64,000 nucleotides of DNA from Tepidiformaceae bacterium (GCA_958295975.1 OY282446.1:1-64000); one strand, 5' to 3'; shown: positions 35,366 through 45,064, numbered from the stretch's first letter. The notes: generated from the sequence alone by a model not told the origin. Made by a program: numbers and translations.

Positions 35366-35881
35366 TCAGGCCCAGCGGTGGGCGGTCTCGACGGGGACGA
35401 CGGCGTCGGCGGAGAGGCCCGCGGCGCTCAGGGCGTCGGCCACGTGCTGGCCCTCGTGCTGCGTCAGCAGGCCCAGCGTTTCGCCCAGCGTGAAGAAGGT
35501 GCCCGCGAGGTCGTAGCTCTGGGCCAGGTCCTCGTCGCTGAAGCGCTGCACGTACATCCAGACGACGCCGTGGGCGGTGTTCAGCTCGATGCGGAGCATC
35601 TTGTGGTCGAGCGCCGCGAAGCGGGCGATGCCGGCCGCGTTGACGGCGTCGTCGTCCGCGGGGATGGGGAAGGCGCCCGTGGCGATCATGGCGCGCAGGT
35701 CCGCCGACGAGTCGTGGGTGGTGCTGGTGATGTGGCGGAAGATGTCCCCGACGGTCCAGCCGCCGTGGGCGGGCTTGTCGAAGTGGTCCCCGAGCGCCGC
35801 GATCGCGTCCTCGGTCCTCTGCCACTGCTCCGCCAGCGTGCGGAAAAGGTCGTCGCGGGTCGTGGCCGTCTCAGGCGCCAT
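35366..35881 (-). CDS. DinB-family protein, paralog 3 (first in operon)
   Basis: A 171-residue DinB-like protein with [35 protein letters not shown] and [10 protein letters not shown]. The ATG at 35881 is preceded by GGAGG at 8 nt, the only clear ribosome binding site in the trio, so it is the first gene of the run. It is divergent from the LLM oxidoreductase. The set arose by tandem duplication; divergence is greatest in the middle helices, where a substrate pocket would lie. Confidence 0.83.
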   Translation of the reverse strand: MAPETATTRDDLFRTLAEQWQRTEDAIAALGDHFDKPAHGGWTVGDIFRHITSTTHDSSADLRAMIATGAFPIPADDDAVNAAGIARFAALDHKMLRIELNTAHGVVWMYVQRFSDEDLAQSYDLAGTFFTLGETLGLLTQHEGQHVADALSAAGLSADAVVPVETAHRWA

Positions 35882-35969
35882 CGTCAATCCTCCAGAAAGT
35901 GCGCCCGCATTGTGGCCGATCGCCCGCCCCCGGTCCACACCCCCCGGCGCGTTTTCGCCGCCGCGCCCG

Positions 35970-36004
35970 TAGAATCGCGCGCGGGCGGGCGCTTTTGGCC
36001 CGCG
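35970..36004 (+). promoter_or_regulatory. -10 element and 5' stem-loop for LLM oxidoreductase
   Basis: TAGAAT (35970-35975), then a stem of CGCGGGC (35980-35986) with GCCCGCG (35998-36004) around an 11-nt loop, next to the expected start point. GGGGGA lies before the ATG at 36014. Confidence 0.45.
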
Positions 36005-36013
36005 GGGGACGCG

Positions 36014-37066
36014 ATGAAGCTCGGCGTGAGCATCGGCTATTCGGGCGCGCAGATGCGGCTGCCCGTGGAGAAGGTCCAGCTGGCCGAACGGCTCGGCTAC
36101 GATTCCGTGTGGACGGCGGAGGCGTACGGCTCGGACGCGGTCACGCCGCTGGCCTACCTGGCGGCGGTGACCAGCCGCATCCGCCTGGGCACGAGCATCA
36201 TGCAGCTGGCGGCGCGCACGCCCGCCAACGCGGCCATGAGCGCGGCCACGGTGGACGCCATGGCCGGGGGCGGGCGCTTCATCGCGGGCATCGGCGTCTC
36301 CGGCCCGCAGATCGTGGAGGGCTGGTACGGCCAGCCCTGGGGCAAGCCCTACTGGCGCATCCGCGACTACGTGGCGATCATGCGCAAGATCCTCGCGCGC
36401 GAGCGCCCGGCGATGCACGAGGGCCGCGAAATCTCGCTGCCCTACGCGGGCGAGGGGTCGTCCGGCCTGGGCAAGCCGCTGCGCTCCATCCTGCACATGA
36501 ACCGCGACCTCCCCATCTGGCTGGGCACGGGCACGGAGGCGAACGTGCGGCTCACCGCCGAGATCGCGGACGGCTGGCTGCCGCTGGGCTACGTGCCCGG
36601 CGAGCGGCTGGCGCGCTTCCGCCCGTGGCTGGAGGAGGGCTTCCGGCGCGCGGGCGGGGGCAAGGGCTTCGCCGACCTCGAGATCCAGGTCGGCGCGCAG
36701 GTCCGCATCACCGACGACGTGCAGGGCGCGCTGGACGCGATGAAGCCGTTCACGGCGCTCTACGTGGGCGGCATGGGCCACCGCACGAAGAATTTCCACA
36801 ACGACACCATGGCGCGCCGCGGCTACGGCGAGGCCGCGGCCCGCATCCAGGAGCTGTTCCTGGCGGGGCGCAAGGAGGAGGCCGCCGCCGCCGTGCCCGA
36901 CGAGTTCCTTGATGCGACGGCGCTGATCGGCCCCGCGGAGCGCATCCGCGAGCGCTACCGGCGCTGGGCCGACGACCCCATCACGGGCATCACCGTGAGC
37001 ACGGATCAGCCGGAGGCGCTGGAGCTGATGGCGGAGCTGGCCGAGCTGGAGCCGGCGCGCGCCTAG
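36014..37066 (+). CDS. LLM-class (F420-type) flavin oxidoreductase
   Basis: A 350-residue luciferase-like TIM-barrel oxidoreductase: [20 protein letters not shown] near residues 24-43, [17 protein letters not shown] and [19 protein letters not shown]. The wording is that of F420-dependent family members rather than FMN monooxygenases, but cofactor use is inferred. ATG chosen at 36014 because it follows a promoter and a purine-rich ribosome binding site, and the family normally starts MKLGVSI. The substrate is unknown. It converges on ilvC, with stops overlapping. Confidence 0.85.
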   Translation: MKLGVSIGYSGAQMRLPVEKVQLAERLGYDSVWTAEAYGSDAVTPLAYLAAVTSRIRLGTSIMQLAARTPANAAMSAATVDAMAGGGRFIAGIGVSGPQIVEGWYGQPWGKPYWRIRDYVAIMRKILARERPAMHEGREISLPYAGEGSSGLGKPLRSILHMNRDLPIWLGTGTEANVRLTAEIADGWLPLGYVPGERLARFRPWLEEGFRRAGGGKGFADLEIQVGAQVRITDDVQGALDAMKPFTALYVGGMGHRTKNFHNDTMARRGYGEAAARIQELFLAGRKEEAAAAVPDEFLDATALIGPAERIRERYRRWADDPITGITVSTDQPEALELMAELAELEPARA

Positions 37067-38061
37067 CCGTCCGCGTTGAGCCAGGACATCATGGCGCGCA
37101 TCTCCGCGCCCACCTGCTCGACCTGGTGTTCGGCGTCGCGGCGGCGCATGGCGAGGAAGCTGGAGCGCCCGGACATGTTCTCGAGGATGAACTCGCGCGC
37201 GAACTTGCCCGTCTGAATCTCCTCGAGGATGCGGCGCATCTCCGCGCGCGTCTCGTCGGTGATGATGCGCGGGCCGCGGCTGTAGTCGCCGTACTCGGCG
37301 GTGTCGCTCACGGAGTAGCGCATGCGCGCGAGGCCGCCCTCGTAGATCAGGTCCACGATCAGCTTGAGCTCGTGCATGGTCTCGAAGAAGGCGCTCTCGG
37401 GCTGGTAGCCGGCCTCGACCAGCGTCTCGAAGGAGGCCTTGATGAGGGACGAGAGGCCGCCGCAGAGGATGACCTGCTCGCCGAAGAGGTCGGTCTCCGT
37501 CTCCTCGAGGAAGGTGGTTTCGAGCACGCCGCCGCGGGTGCCGCCGATGCCCCGGGCGTAGGCGAGGGCGAGCTGTTTGGCCACCTCGCTGGCGTCCTGG
37601 TGCACGGCCAGCAGGCAGGGCACGCCGCCGCCCTCCTCGTAGACGCGCCGCACGAGGTGGCCGGGGCCCTTGGGCGCGACCATGGTCACGTCCACGAACG
37701 GGGGGGGATCGATCTGCTGGAAGTGGATGTTGAAGCCGTGGGCGAACATGAGCATCTTGCCCTCGGTCAGCCCGGGCTCGATGGCCTTCTCGTAGACCTC
37801 ACGCTGGAGGTGGTCGGGGATGAGCACCATGATCACGTCGGCCTCGCGGGAGACCTCCTCGACGGCGCCCACGCGCAGGCCCGCCGCCTCCGCCGCCGCG
37901 CGCGAGCGCGAACCGGGGTAGAGGCCGACCATCACGTCGAGGCCGGAGTCGCGCAGGTTGAGGGCGTGCGCGTGCCCCTGCGATCCGAAGCCGATGACGG
38001 CGATCTTGCGGCCCGCGAGCAGGGTCGGGTCGGCGTCGTCGTCGTAGTACATGGTGGCCAT
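37063..38061 (-). CDS. ilvC: Ketol-acid reductoisomerase
   Basis: A 332-residue class I KARI of branched-chain amino acid synthesis, converting acetolactate to dihydroxyisovalerate with NADPH. The Rossmann motif [17 protein letters not shown] is at 24-40. The metal-binding acids lie in [10 protein letters not shown] (about 188-197) and in the [14 protein letters not shown] helix. ATG at 38061 is preceded by AAGGAG; a second in-frame ATG three codons in is possible. No ilvB/N or leuA lie beside it, unlike most ilvC loci. Confidence 0.96.
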   Translation of the reverse strand: MATMYYDDDADPTLLAGRKIAVIGFGSQGHAHALNLRDSGLDVMVGLYPGSRSRAAAEAAGLRVGAVEEVSREADVIMVLIPDHLQREVYEKAIEPGLTEGKMLMFAHGFNIHFQQIDPPPFVDVTMVAPKGPGHLVRRVYEEGGGVPCLLAVHQDASEVAKQLALAYARGIGGTRGGVLETTFLEETETDLFGEQVILCGGLSSLIKASFETLVEAGYQPESAFFETMHELKLIVDLIYEGGLARMRYSVSDTAEYGDYSRGPRIITDETRAEMRRILEEIQTGKFAREFILENMSGRSSFLAMRRRDAEHQVEQVGAEMRAMMSWLNADG

Positions 38062-38110
38062 GGGGAGGCTCCTTCGGCGGCGGCCCGTCGGCGGGCGCGC
38101 GGCGGTTCTG

Positions 38111-38917
38111 TCAGGCGGGCAGGATCACCTGGCGGCGGTGGCGGTCGCGGCTGTACTCCACGAAGGGGTCGACGCCGATCTCGCGCAGCATCCAGTGGCG
38201 CTCGATGACGCGCGCCCGGCCCTCGACCACGCGCACCCAGTCGGCGAGGCGCGGGCGGGCGGGGTCGATGGCGACCTCGACGGCGGCGTCCTTCGCGCCC
38301 GCCAGCGCGGCGGTGAGGCGCTGGAAGCCGAAGGCGGGCCGCGGCGTGGCCTCCAGCAGGTCGAGGACCGCATCGACGCCGGAGACGATGCCGTGCACGG
38401 AGTCGATGAGGGTGACGTTCGCGTCGAGCGCCTCCGCCGCCTGCTCGCGCCGCCCGCCGAGGAGAGCGGCGTAGAGGCCCTCGACCAGCTTGCGCGTGGC
38501 CCCCGCGGAGCCGCCGCGGAACTCGCGGGCGGCGTCCATGCTGGCGAGCGCGGGCTTGTCGAGTTCGATGTCGCGCGTCATGGCGTAGAGGCGACGGTCG
38601 GCGATGAGGCCGTCCTCGAGGCGCGCGACGTCGAGCACGCGCTGGGTGAAGGCGCGCCAGTCGTAGCCCTTGGCCTCGATGGTGGCGCGCAGGGCGACGG
38701 CCTCGCCGTCCGCGACCGTCTCCACGTCCGTGTAGGCGCAGTCGGCGTAGCGCTGGAGCAGCTCGTGGTGCCAGTCGCGCACGGCCACGCAGTCGCGCAG
38801 CATGGGGCCGCGGAAGGAGTGGAAGACGACGCCCGGGGCGTGCAGCGCCTGGATGTCGTCGAAGCGGTCGAAGTTAATGGCGGCGACGAGCGCGGCGGCG
38901 GCGTCCTGGGCGGGCAT
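38111..38917 (-). CDS. Two-domain SnoaL/NTF2-like protein
   Basis: A 268-residue protein that appears to contain two NTF2-like (SnoaL-type) alpha/beta-cone domains. The first runs over about 1-125 ([44 protein letters not shown]). The second runs over about 140-268 ([34 protein letters not shown]). Such domains serve as small-molecule binding or isomerase/hydrolase folds; no catalytic residues can be named. Start at 38917 preceded by GGAGG-like GCGGAGG; a TACAAT -10 lies 40 nt upstream. Confidence 0.65.
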   Translation of the reverse strand: MPAQDAAAALVAAINFDRFDDIQALHAPGVVFHSFRGPMLRDCVAVRDWHHELLQRYADCAYTDVETVADGEAVALRATIEAKGYDWRAFTQRVLDVARLEDGLIADRRLYAMTRDIELDKPALASMDAAREFRGGSAGATRKLVEGLYAALLGGRREQAAEALDANVTLIDSVHGIVSGVDAVLDLLEATPRPAFGFQRLTAALAGAKDAAVEVAIDPARPRLADWVRVVEGRARVIERHWMLREIGVDPFVEYSRDRHRRQVILPA

Positions 38918-38932
38918 GGGCGGCGGGAACCT

Positions 38933-38962
38933 CCGCGGCTGGGCTGGACCGCGGGGATTGTA
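38933..38962 (-). promoter_or_regulatory. -10 element and 5' stem-loop for SnoaL-like gene
   Basis: TACAAT on the minus strand (38962 to 38957), with TTCGCG 17 nt upstream as a weak -35, followed by CCGCGG at 38954-38949 pairing with CCGCGG at 38938-38933. Confidence 0.45.
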
Positions 38963-38999
38963 CCGCGCGCCCGCGAACGCGCGAACCGCGCCGACGCGG

Positions 39000-39047
39000 T
39001 AGCCTTGGCGGCGCATCATCCCACCGTCGAACGGAGCGAACGCCGCC
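39000..39047 (+). promoter_or_regulatory. -10 element and leader stem for pepN
   Basis: TAGCCT (39000-39005), then GGCGGCG (39007-39013) complementary to CGCCGCC (39041-39047) immediately before the ATG. An inner CCGT/ACGG hairpin lies at 39024-39034. The GGAG ribosome binding site is in the loop. Confidence 0.4.
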
Positions 39048-41594
39048 ATGACCGAGCCCACCCCCGTCCAGGAGCGCGACATCCTCACCGAGACCGAGGC
39101 CGAGGCGCGGGCGGCGCGCGTCTCCAGCTGCCGCTACGAGCTGGCCTTCGATCTCGCGGCGGGCGCCCCCACCTACGGCGGCGCGCTCACGCTCACGTTC
39201 GACCAGCGCGGCGCGGACGACCTCGCGCTCAACTTCCGCGGGAAGCGCATCGACCTGCTGGAGCTGAACGGCGAGGCCGCGGCCTTCGACTGGACGGGGC
39301 GGCGGCTGACGTTGCCGGGGGCGGCGCTGCGGCCCTCGAACACGCTCCGCATCCGCTACGAGAACGAGTACGACCACGGCGGCGACGGCTTCCACCAGTT
39401 CATCGACCCGGAGGATGGGGAGGAGTACCTCTACACGAACTTCGAGCCCTTCGACGCGCACCGCCTCTTCCCCTGCTTCGACCAGCCCGACATCAAGGCC
39501 CGCTACGCGCTCACGGTCACGGCCCCGACGGAGTGGACGCTGACGGCGAACGCGCCGGAGGTCTCGGCGGAGACGCTGGCGGACGGGCGCGTGCGCCGCC
39601 GCTACGGAGAGACGCCGCCCTTCAGCACCTACCTGTTCGCGCTCATCGCGGGGCCCTACCACGTGGCGCGGGAGGAGCACGCGGGCGTGCCCCTGGGGCT
39701 GCTCTGCCGCCGCTCGCTGGCGCGCCACCTGGACACGGAGGAGCTGTTCGCCATCACGCGGCAGGGGCTCGATTTCTTCGGCGAGTTCTTCGACTACCCC
39801 TACGCCTTCGGCAAGTACGACCAGCTCTTCGTGCCGGAGTTCAACCACGGGGCCATGGAGAACGTGGGGGCGGTCACCTTCAACGAGTCGATGGTCTACC
39901 GCGATCCGCCCACGGAGAACCAGCGGCGGCGGCGGGCGGAGGTGATCCTGCACGAGATGGCGCACATGTGGTTCGGCAACCTCGTGACCATGCGCTGGTG
40001 GAACGACCTGTGGCTGAACGAGAGCTTCGCCACCTACATGTCCTACCTCGCCATGGAGGGGGCCACGCGCTTCCGCTCGGGCTGGCAGGACTTCAACAAC
40101 GGCATCAAGAACTGGGCCTACCGCCAGGACCAGCTGGTGACGACGCACCCCATCGCGGGCACGGTGCGCGACACGGACGAGACGTTCCTGAACTTCGACG
40201 GCATCACCTACGGCAAGGGCGCGTCCGTGCTGAAGCAGCTGGCGGCGACCATCGGCATCGACGGCTTCCGCGAGGGGATGCGGCGCTACTTCCGCACGCA
40301 CGAGTACGGCAACGCCACGCTGCGCGACTTCCTGGCGGCGCTGGAGGCGGGCAGCAGGCGCGATCTGGGCGAATGGTCGCGCCTCTGGCTGGAGACCGCG
40401 TCGCTCAACACGATCGCGGCGGAGTGGGAGAGCGACGGCGAGCGCCTCACGCGGCTGACGCTGGCCCAGAGCGCACCCACGGACTACCCCACGCTGCGCC
40501 CGCACCACCTCGAGGTGGGGCTGCTCACGGAGGACGGCGACGGCGCGACGGTGGAGGCGGCGCCCGCCGTGCTCGATGGCGAGCGCGCGGAGGTGGAGGC
40601 GGCGCGCGGACGCCCGCGCCCGGCGCTCGTCTACCCCAACTTCAACGACCACGCCTACGCCAAGATCGCGCTGGACGACGAGTCCCTGGCCTGGGCGCGG
40701 GAGCGCATCGAGCGCGTGGACGACGACCTCCTGCGCCAGCAGCTCTGGTCCACGCTCTGGAGCATGGTGCGGGACCGGCAGCTGAAGTCGACGGATTTCC
40801 TCGCCATCGCGCGCGCCAAGATCGGGTTCGAGCGCAACATCGAGCTGATCGACTCGGTGCTGGGCCACGCCGCCGCCGCGCAGCATCGCTACGCGCCCGC
40901 CGACCGCCGCGATGCGGAGGCGCGCCTGCTCTTCGCCACGGCGCACGAGCGGCTGCTGGCGGCCCCCGATCAGGACACGCGCATCATCTGGGCGCGCGCG
41001 CTCACGGGCTTCGCCGCGCACCCCGACGACCTCGCCCGCGCGGGCGGGCTGGCGGACGGCGGGGAGCGCGTCCCCGGATTCGAGCTGGACCAGGACATGC
41101 GCTGGGCCGTGGCCGCCCGCCACGCCGCCTTCGCCATGCCCGGCGCGTCCGCACGCGTGGACGCCGAGGCGGAACGCGATCCCTCCGACCGCGGCCAGCG
41201 CGCGCGCCTGCGCTGCGAGACGGCCGTGCCCGACGCCGCCGTCAAGGCCGCCGCCTGGGAGCGCTTCGCGGGTGAGGGCTACGGCTCGCGCTACCTGAAC
41301 CAGGCGGCCATGAGCGGCTTCAACTGGACCCATCAGGCGGAGCTGCTGGCGCCGTACGTGGACGCCTTCTTCGCGGAGGTGGCGGGCGTCTTCGCGGAGC
41401 GCGACCGCGAGTTCGCCACGGTCTTCTACGGCGGCCTCTTCCCGGGCTGGCGCGTGGAGCGGGACACGCTGGAGCGCGCGCGCGCGCTGCTGGCGGCGAC
41501 GCCGGAGGGGCAGGCGGTGCTGCGGCGGATGCTGCGCGAATCGATCGACGACCTGGAGCGCGCCATCGCCTGCCGCGAATACGCGGCGGGCTAG
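39048..41594 (+). CDS. pepN: Aminopeptidase N (M1 family)
   Basis: An 848-residue zinc aminopeptidase that removes N-terminal residues from peptides in the cytosol (no signal peptide). The substrate-anchoring GAMEN motif is residues 268-272. The zinc site is His302-Glu303-x2-His306 with Glu325 (HEMAHMW...WLNES). The catalytic tyrosine is expected downstream. The ERAP1-like C-terminal domain ends in LERAIACREYAAG. It is divergent from the SnoaL-like gene and its stop overlaps that of the DUF4143 ATPase. Confidence 0.95.
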   Translation: MTEPTPVQERDILTETEAEARAARVSSCRYELAFDLAAGAPTYGGALTLTFDQRGADDLALNFRGKRIDLLELNGEAAAFDWTGRRLTLPGAALRPSNTLRIRYENEYDHGGDGFHQFIDPEDGEEYLYTNFEPFDAHRLFPCFDQPDIKARYALTVTAPTEWTLTANAPEVSAETLADGRVRRRYGETPPFSTYLFALIAGPYHVAREEHAGVPLGLLCRRSLARHLDTEELFAITRQGLDFFGEFFDYPYAFGKYDQLFVPEFNHGAMENVGAVTFNESMVYRDPPTENQRRRRAEVILHEMAHMWFGNLVTMRWWNDLWLNESFATYMSYLAMEGATRFRSGWQDFNNGIKNWAYRQDQLVTTHPIAGTVRDTDETFLNFDGITYGKGASVLKQLAATIGIDGFREGMRRYFRTHEYGNATLRDFLAALEAGSRRDLGEWSRLWLETASLNTIAAEWESDGERLTRLTLAQSAPTDYPTLRPHHLEVGLLTEDGDGATVEAAPAVLDGERAEVEAARGRPRPALVYPNFNDHAYAKIALDDESLAWARERIERVDDDLLRQQLWSTLWSMVRDRQLKSTDFLAIARAKIGFERNIELIDSVLGHAAAAQHRYAPADRRDAEARLLFATAHERLLAAPDQDTRIIWARALTGFAAHPDDLARAGGLADGGERVPGFELDQDMRWAVAARHAAFAMPGASARVDAEAERDPSDRGQRARLRCETAVPDAAVKAAAWERFAGEGYGSRYLNQAAMSGFNWTHQAELLAPYVDAFFAEVAGVFAERDREFATVFYGGLFPGWRVERDTLERARALLAATPEGQAVLRRMLRESIDDLERAIACREYAAG

Positions 41595-43117
41595 CGCAGG
41601 AGCAGGAGCGAGCTCAGCGGCAGGCTCACGATGCGCGGGTCGTCCACTTCGGCGGCGGTCTGCGTCACGAGCACGCCGAAGGGGGCGTTGTTGGCCCGCG
41701 TTTCGAGGAAGGCGCGCAGCCCCTCCGTATCGCGCAGCGGGTCGATGCGGGCCTGGTACTTCACTTCCAGCGGGATGCGCCGGTCGCCGACGGTGAGCAC
41801 GAAGTCGACCTCGGGATCGTCGTCGCGGGCGGGGAAATGGGCCAGTTGCAGCCCGCCGATGCCGCAGAGGTGCGCGCCCGCCACGCTTTCGGCGATATGG
41901 CCCGCGAACCGGGTCATTTCGGGCTGCTCGCGCAGCCGCCGCGGATCGAGCGGAATCTCCTCCTGCAGCCAGCTGGCCCGCAACCCGTGGTCGGCGAGGC
42001 ATATCTTCGCATTCCCGCGCGTCCGCTTCATCCGGATCTCAAGCGGCCGTATCAGGCGAACGAGCAACGCATCCTCAAGAAATCCCAGGTACGTGCGGAC
42101 CCGCTGGGCGCCGACGCCAGCGGCAGTGCCGCCGATTTCCTCACCGAGCGCGCGGCGCGTTTCCCGCAGGAACGGCTGATCGCCCGGCGACTGCCCGGCA
42201 TAGCGGCAGGCGAGCCGAAAGACCTCTTCCAGCAACTCGGGATCGAGCCGCATCCTTTCGTCCAGGTGCGAGTCGTGCCGGACCACGCGCCGCACGACCG
42301 TCTCGTTGAGCTGCTCGGCCATCTCCGGCCAGGGCATCCCGTACTGCACCTGGGCGCGCGGGTAGCCGCCCCGTTCGGAGAAGCGGCGGAAAGCCTCGTC
42401 GCGGGCAGGAGCAAGCGCCTCGCCGTGATCGCGCAGGTCTCGCCAGAACGCGGGGGCTCGGAGTACGTCGAGGCCATTCCCCGCCAACGGCGGATCGCCC
42501 AGGTCGAGGCCCGCGAACTCCCCGATCTCGGCGAGCGTGAGCACGCCGCCCTCCAGCGTGGAGATGCGGCCCGCGAGGCTGTCGCGCCCGCGCTCGATGC
42601 GCAGCGCCGAACTGCCGGTCATAACCACGCCCACGGTCGAGTGGTCGACGAGGAATTTGAGCTGCGTCTCCCACCCCCGCAGGTTCTGGAACTCGTCGAG
42701 GAAGAGGTACGCTCCGCGCCCGTCGTGCGCCGCGCCGTTGAGCGTCGCGCCAAGGACGCCATGTTCAAACCACTCCACGACGCGGAGCAGGGGGGAGACG
42801 AGATCCGTGAACCCGCTGAGTTCGACAAGGTCGTCGAACTGGACGTGCAGGATACGGGCGGGCTCGACGCCTTCGGCGAGCAGGTCGGCGATGAGGTGCA
42901 TCTGAGCCGTCGTCTTGCCGATCTGGCGCGGTCCGCGCAGGGCGACGACGGGCGCGAGTCCCAGTTCGAGCCGTCGCCGCATGGCGGCGACCAGGTGCCG
43001 GCGTGTGGACGGCAAGCGGAGCATGGCCTCGCCGCGCCACCACGGATTCATCCGCTGGAGGGCGGCGATGAATTCCGGCGGGAACGTGAATTCCGGCGAC
43101 AGCGGAACGTTTCCCAT
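41591..43117 (-). CDS. AAA ATPase with DUF4143 nuclease-like domain
   Basis: A 508-residue ATPase of the AAA_14/DUF4143 family. Walker A is GPRQIGKTT at 62-70 and Walker B is LFLDEFQN near 137-144, with sensor MTGSSALRI downstream. The C-terminal DUF4143 part has a PD-(D/E)XK-like core: EVDFVLTVGDRRIPLEVKYQ, with Asp near 438 and Glu-x-Lys near 451-453. Families of this kind are common and mobile; a role in DNA transactions or defence is suspected but unproven. A -10 hexamer (TAGACT) lies at the end of glyQS, so it may be independently expressed. Confidence 0.85.
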   Translation of the reverse strand: MGNVPLSPEFTFPPEFIAALQRMNPWWRGEAMLRLPSTRRHLVAAMRRRLELGLAPVVALRGPRQIGKTTAQMHLIADLLAEGVEPARILHVQFDDLVELSGFTDLVSPLLRVVEWFEHGVLGATLNGAAHDGRGAYLFLDEFQNLRGWETQLKFLVDHSTVGVVMTGSSALRIERGRDSLAGRISTLEGGVLTLAEIGEFAGLDLGDPPLAGNGLDVLRAPAFWRDLRDHGEALAPARDEAFRRFSERGGYPRAQVQYGMPWPEMAEQLNETVVRRVVRHDSHLDERMRLDPELLEEVFRLACRYAGQSPGDQPFLRETRRALGEEIGGTAAGVGAQRVRTYLGFLEDALLVRLIRPLEIRMKRTRGNAKICLADHGLRASWLQEEIPLDPRRLREQPEMTRFAGHIAESVAGAHLCGIGGLQLAHFPARDDDPEVDFVLTVGDRRIPLEVKYQARIDPLRDTEGLRAFLETRANNAPFGVLVTQTAAEVDDPRIVSLPLSSLLLLR

Positions 43118-43148
43118 TGGTTCTCCGACGCTGGCAAGCCCACCACCC

Positions 43149-43154
43149 AGTCTA
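43149..43154 (-). promoter_or_regulatory. -10 element for DUF4143 gene
   Basis: TAGACT on the minus strand, overlapping the glyQS stop codon and 31 nt before the ATG at 43117; CGGAG lies between as a possible ribosome binding site. Confidence 0.4.
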
Positions 43155-44504
43155 GCGCACGCCGGGGAGGCGCTCGGCGAGGGCGTCCACGAGGCCCGCG
43201 ATGGGCACGCGCGTCTGCGCCTGGCTGTCGCGCTCGCGGATGGTCACGGCCTCGTCCTCCAGCGTGGCGAAATCGACCGTCACGCAGAGGGGCGTGCCGA
43301 TCTCGTCCTGCCGCCGGTAGCGCCGCCCGATGGACTGCGTCTCGTCGTACTGCGTCATCCAGAAGGGGCGGATGAGCTGGTGCACGCGGCGGGCCATGGG
43401 CGTGAGCGCGGGCTTCTTCGAGAGCGGCAGCACGGCCACCTTGACGGGGGCGATGGCGGCGGGAAAGCGGAGCACCGTGCGGTCCCTGCCGTTCTCGTCG
43501 GGCTCCACCGCGTAGGCCTCGAGCATGGCCACGGCGAGCGTGCGCGTGAGCCCGGCGGCGGGCTCGATCACGTACGGCGTGAAGCGCTCCCCCGTCTCCT
43601 CGTCGAAGTAGCTGAGGTCCTGCCCGCTGTGCTCCGCGTGCGCCCTGAGGTCGTAGTCCGTGCGGTTGGCGATGCCCTCCAGCTCGCCCCAGCCCCAGGG
43701 GAAGCGGTATTCGATGTCGCTGGTGCCGGCGCTGTAGTGCGAAAGCTCCTCGGGCTCGTGGGCGCGCACGCGCAGGCGGGCGGGGTCGATGCCGATGACC
43801 TCCTCGTACCAGCGCAGGCGCTCGTCGATCCAGTAGCGATGCCAGCCGGCGGCGGATTCGGGGCGGCAGAAGTACTCCATCTCCATCTGCTCGAATTCGA
43901 GCGTGCGGAAGACGAAGCGCCCGGGGGTGATTTCGTTGCGGAAGCTGACGCGCGCCTGGGCGATGCCGAAGGGCAGCTTGCGCCGCATCGCGTCCTTCAC
44001 GCCCTTGAAGTTGACGAACATGCCCTGCGCGGTCTCCGGCGGCAGGTAGGCGGTTGCGCCCTCGCCCGCCACGGCCCCCACCTCGGTGCGGAACATGAGG
44101 TTGAAGAGGCGCGGCTCGGTGAGTTCGCCGCCGCAGTTGGGGCAGCGCCAGCGGCCCTCGTCGTCGCGCGCGGCCTCGCCGTACTGCCCCTCCTCGATGT
44201 GGTCGGGGCGGAAGCGGCGGCGGCAGGCGCGGCAATCGACGAGCGGGTCGTGGAAGGTCTCGGTGTGGCCGCTGGCCACCCACACCTCGGGGTTGGTGAG
44301 CATGGCCGCGTCCAGGCCGACCACGTCGTCGCGCTCGCGCACCAGGGCGCGCCACCACGCCTCGCGGATGTTGCGCTTCAGCTCCACGCCGAGGGGGCCG
44401 TAGTCGTAGGCGTTGGCGAAGCCGCCGTAGATCTCGGCGGAGGGGAAGACGAAGCCGCGGCGCTTGGCGAGCGAGACGATGGCGTCGAGGTCGGGGGCGG
44501 GCAC
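43152..44504 (-). CDS. glyQS: Glycyl-tRNA synthetase (homodimeric type)
   Basis: A 450-residue class II synthetase of the alpha2 type. Starts with RRGFVFPSAEIYGG and the zinc-binding CRACRRRFRPDH...CPNCGG pairs. Motif 2 is FRNEITPGRFVFRTLEFEQMEM-like and motif 3 is GLTRTLAVAML, followed by the anticodon-binding domain. GTG start at 44504 is chosen for the GAAGGAG ribosome binding site 7 nt upstream and the normal family N-terminus; the frame is open further upstream but that part is not conserved. An unusual palindrome sits in the leader. Confidence 0.95.
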   Translation of the reverse strand: MPAPDLDAIVSLAKRRGFVFPSAEIYGGFANAYDYGPLGVELKRNIREAWWRALVRERDDVVGLDAAMLTNPEVWVASGHTETFHDPLVDCRACRRRFRPDHIEEGQYGEAARDDEGRWRCPNCGGELTEPRLFNLMFRTEVGAVAGEGATAYLPPETAQGMFVNFKGVKDAMRRKLPFGIAQARVSFRNEITPGRFVFRTLEFEQMEMEYFCRPESAAGWHRYWIDERLRWYEEVIGIDPARLRVRAHEPEELSHYSAGTSDIEYRFPWGWGELEGIANRTDYDLRAHAEHSGQDLSYFDEETGERFTPYVIEPAAGLTRTLAVAMLEAYAVEPDENGRDRTVLRFPAAIAPVKVAVLPLSKKPALTPMARRVHQLIRPFWMTQYDETQSIGRRYRRQDEIGTPLCVTVDFATLEDEAVTIRERDSQAQTRVPIAGLVDALAERLPGVR

Positions 44505-44518
44505 GGGATGCTCCTTCT

Positions 44519-44550
44519 CGCGCTGGCAGCGCGGGGGAGCCTCCACCTTA
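44519..44550 (-). promoter_or_regulatory. -10 element and palindrome in glyQS leader
   Basis: TAAGGT (-10, 44550 to 44545) followed by CGCGCTG-C-CAGCGCG (44533 to 44519), a 7-bp inverted repeat with one central base, near the expected transcript start. It could be an operator or a protective hairpin. No T-box anatomy. Confidence 0.45.
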
Positions 44551-44563
44551 GCCGGGCGGCGGC

Positions 44564-45058
44564 TCAGGCTCCATCTTCGAGGGCGGCGACGAGCATCTGC
44601 AGGGCGCGCTCGGCGATGTGCTCCATGATGGCCACGCGCGAACCCTCGAAGCGCGCCTCCTCGCTGACCACGCCGGCGGGACCGGCGAGGGCGAGGGCCA
44701 CGGCGCCGACGGGCTTGGGCGAGCGCCCGCGCACGGGACCGGCCATGCCGCTTTCGGCGAGGGCGTACTCGACGCCCGCGCGGTCGCGCACGGACGCGGC
44801 GATGGCGGCCACGGCGCGCTCGCCGACGGCGCCGTGTTCGCGCAGGAACTCGAGGGACACGCCGAGGGCGTCGGGCTTCGAGGCCAGGGCGTAGGCGACG
44901 AGGCCGCGGTCGAACCACTTCGAGGCGCCGGGCACGCTGATGAGACGCGCGGAGATGAGGCCGCCCGCCGTGCTCTCGGCCACGGCCACGCGCGCGCCCC
45001 GCGCCAGCAGCAGCTCGCCCGCGCGCGCGGCGAGGGCGTCGTCTTCCCGAACGGACAT
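44564..45058 (-). CDS. pncC: Nicotinamide-nucleotide amidohydrolase (CinA C-terminal type)
   Basis: A 164-residue PncC/CinA C-terminal domain protein that deamidates NMN to nicotinate mononucleotide in NAD recycling. Typical motifs: VAVAESTAGGLISARL near residues 23-38, FDRGLVAYA and ALAESGMAGP. It is the stand-alone form without the N-terminal CinA domain. ATG at 45058 with a TAGCAT -10 only 6 nt upstream and no ribosome binding site. Divergent from the SCO1664-like gene, 65 bp away. Confidence 0.9.
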   Translation of the reverse strand: MSVREDDALAARAGELLLARGARVAVAESTAGGLISARLISVPGASKWFDRGLVAYALASKPDALGVSLEFLREHGAVGERAVAAIAASVRDRAGVEYALAESGMAGPVRGRSPKPVGAVALALAGPAGVVSEEARFEGSRVAIMEHIAERALQMLVAALEDGA

Positions 45059-45064
45059 GGCCCG

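Noticed and set aside
41591-43117. Transposon-encoded ATPase or insertion-sequence remnant.
   Set aside because: No transposase, terminal inverted repeats or target-site duplications flank it; it lies snugly between pepN and glyQS with normal GC.
44505-44563. T-box riboswitch upstream of glycyl-tRNA synthetase.
   Set aside because: Only 59 nt separate the genes and there is no specifier stem, T-box sequence or terminator/antiterminator pair.
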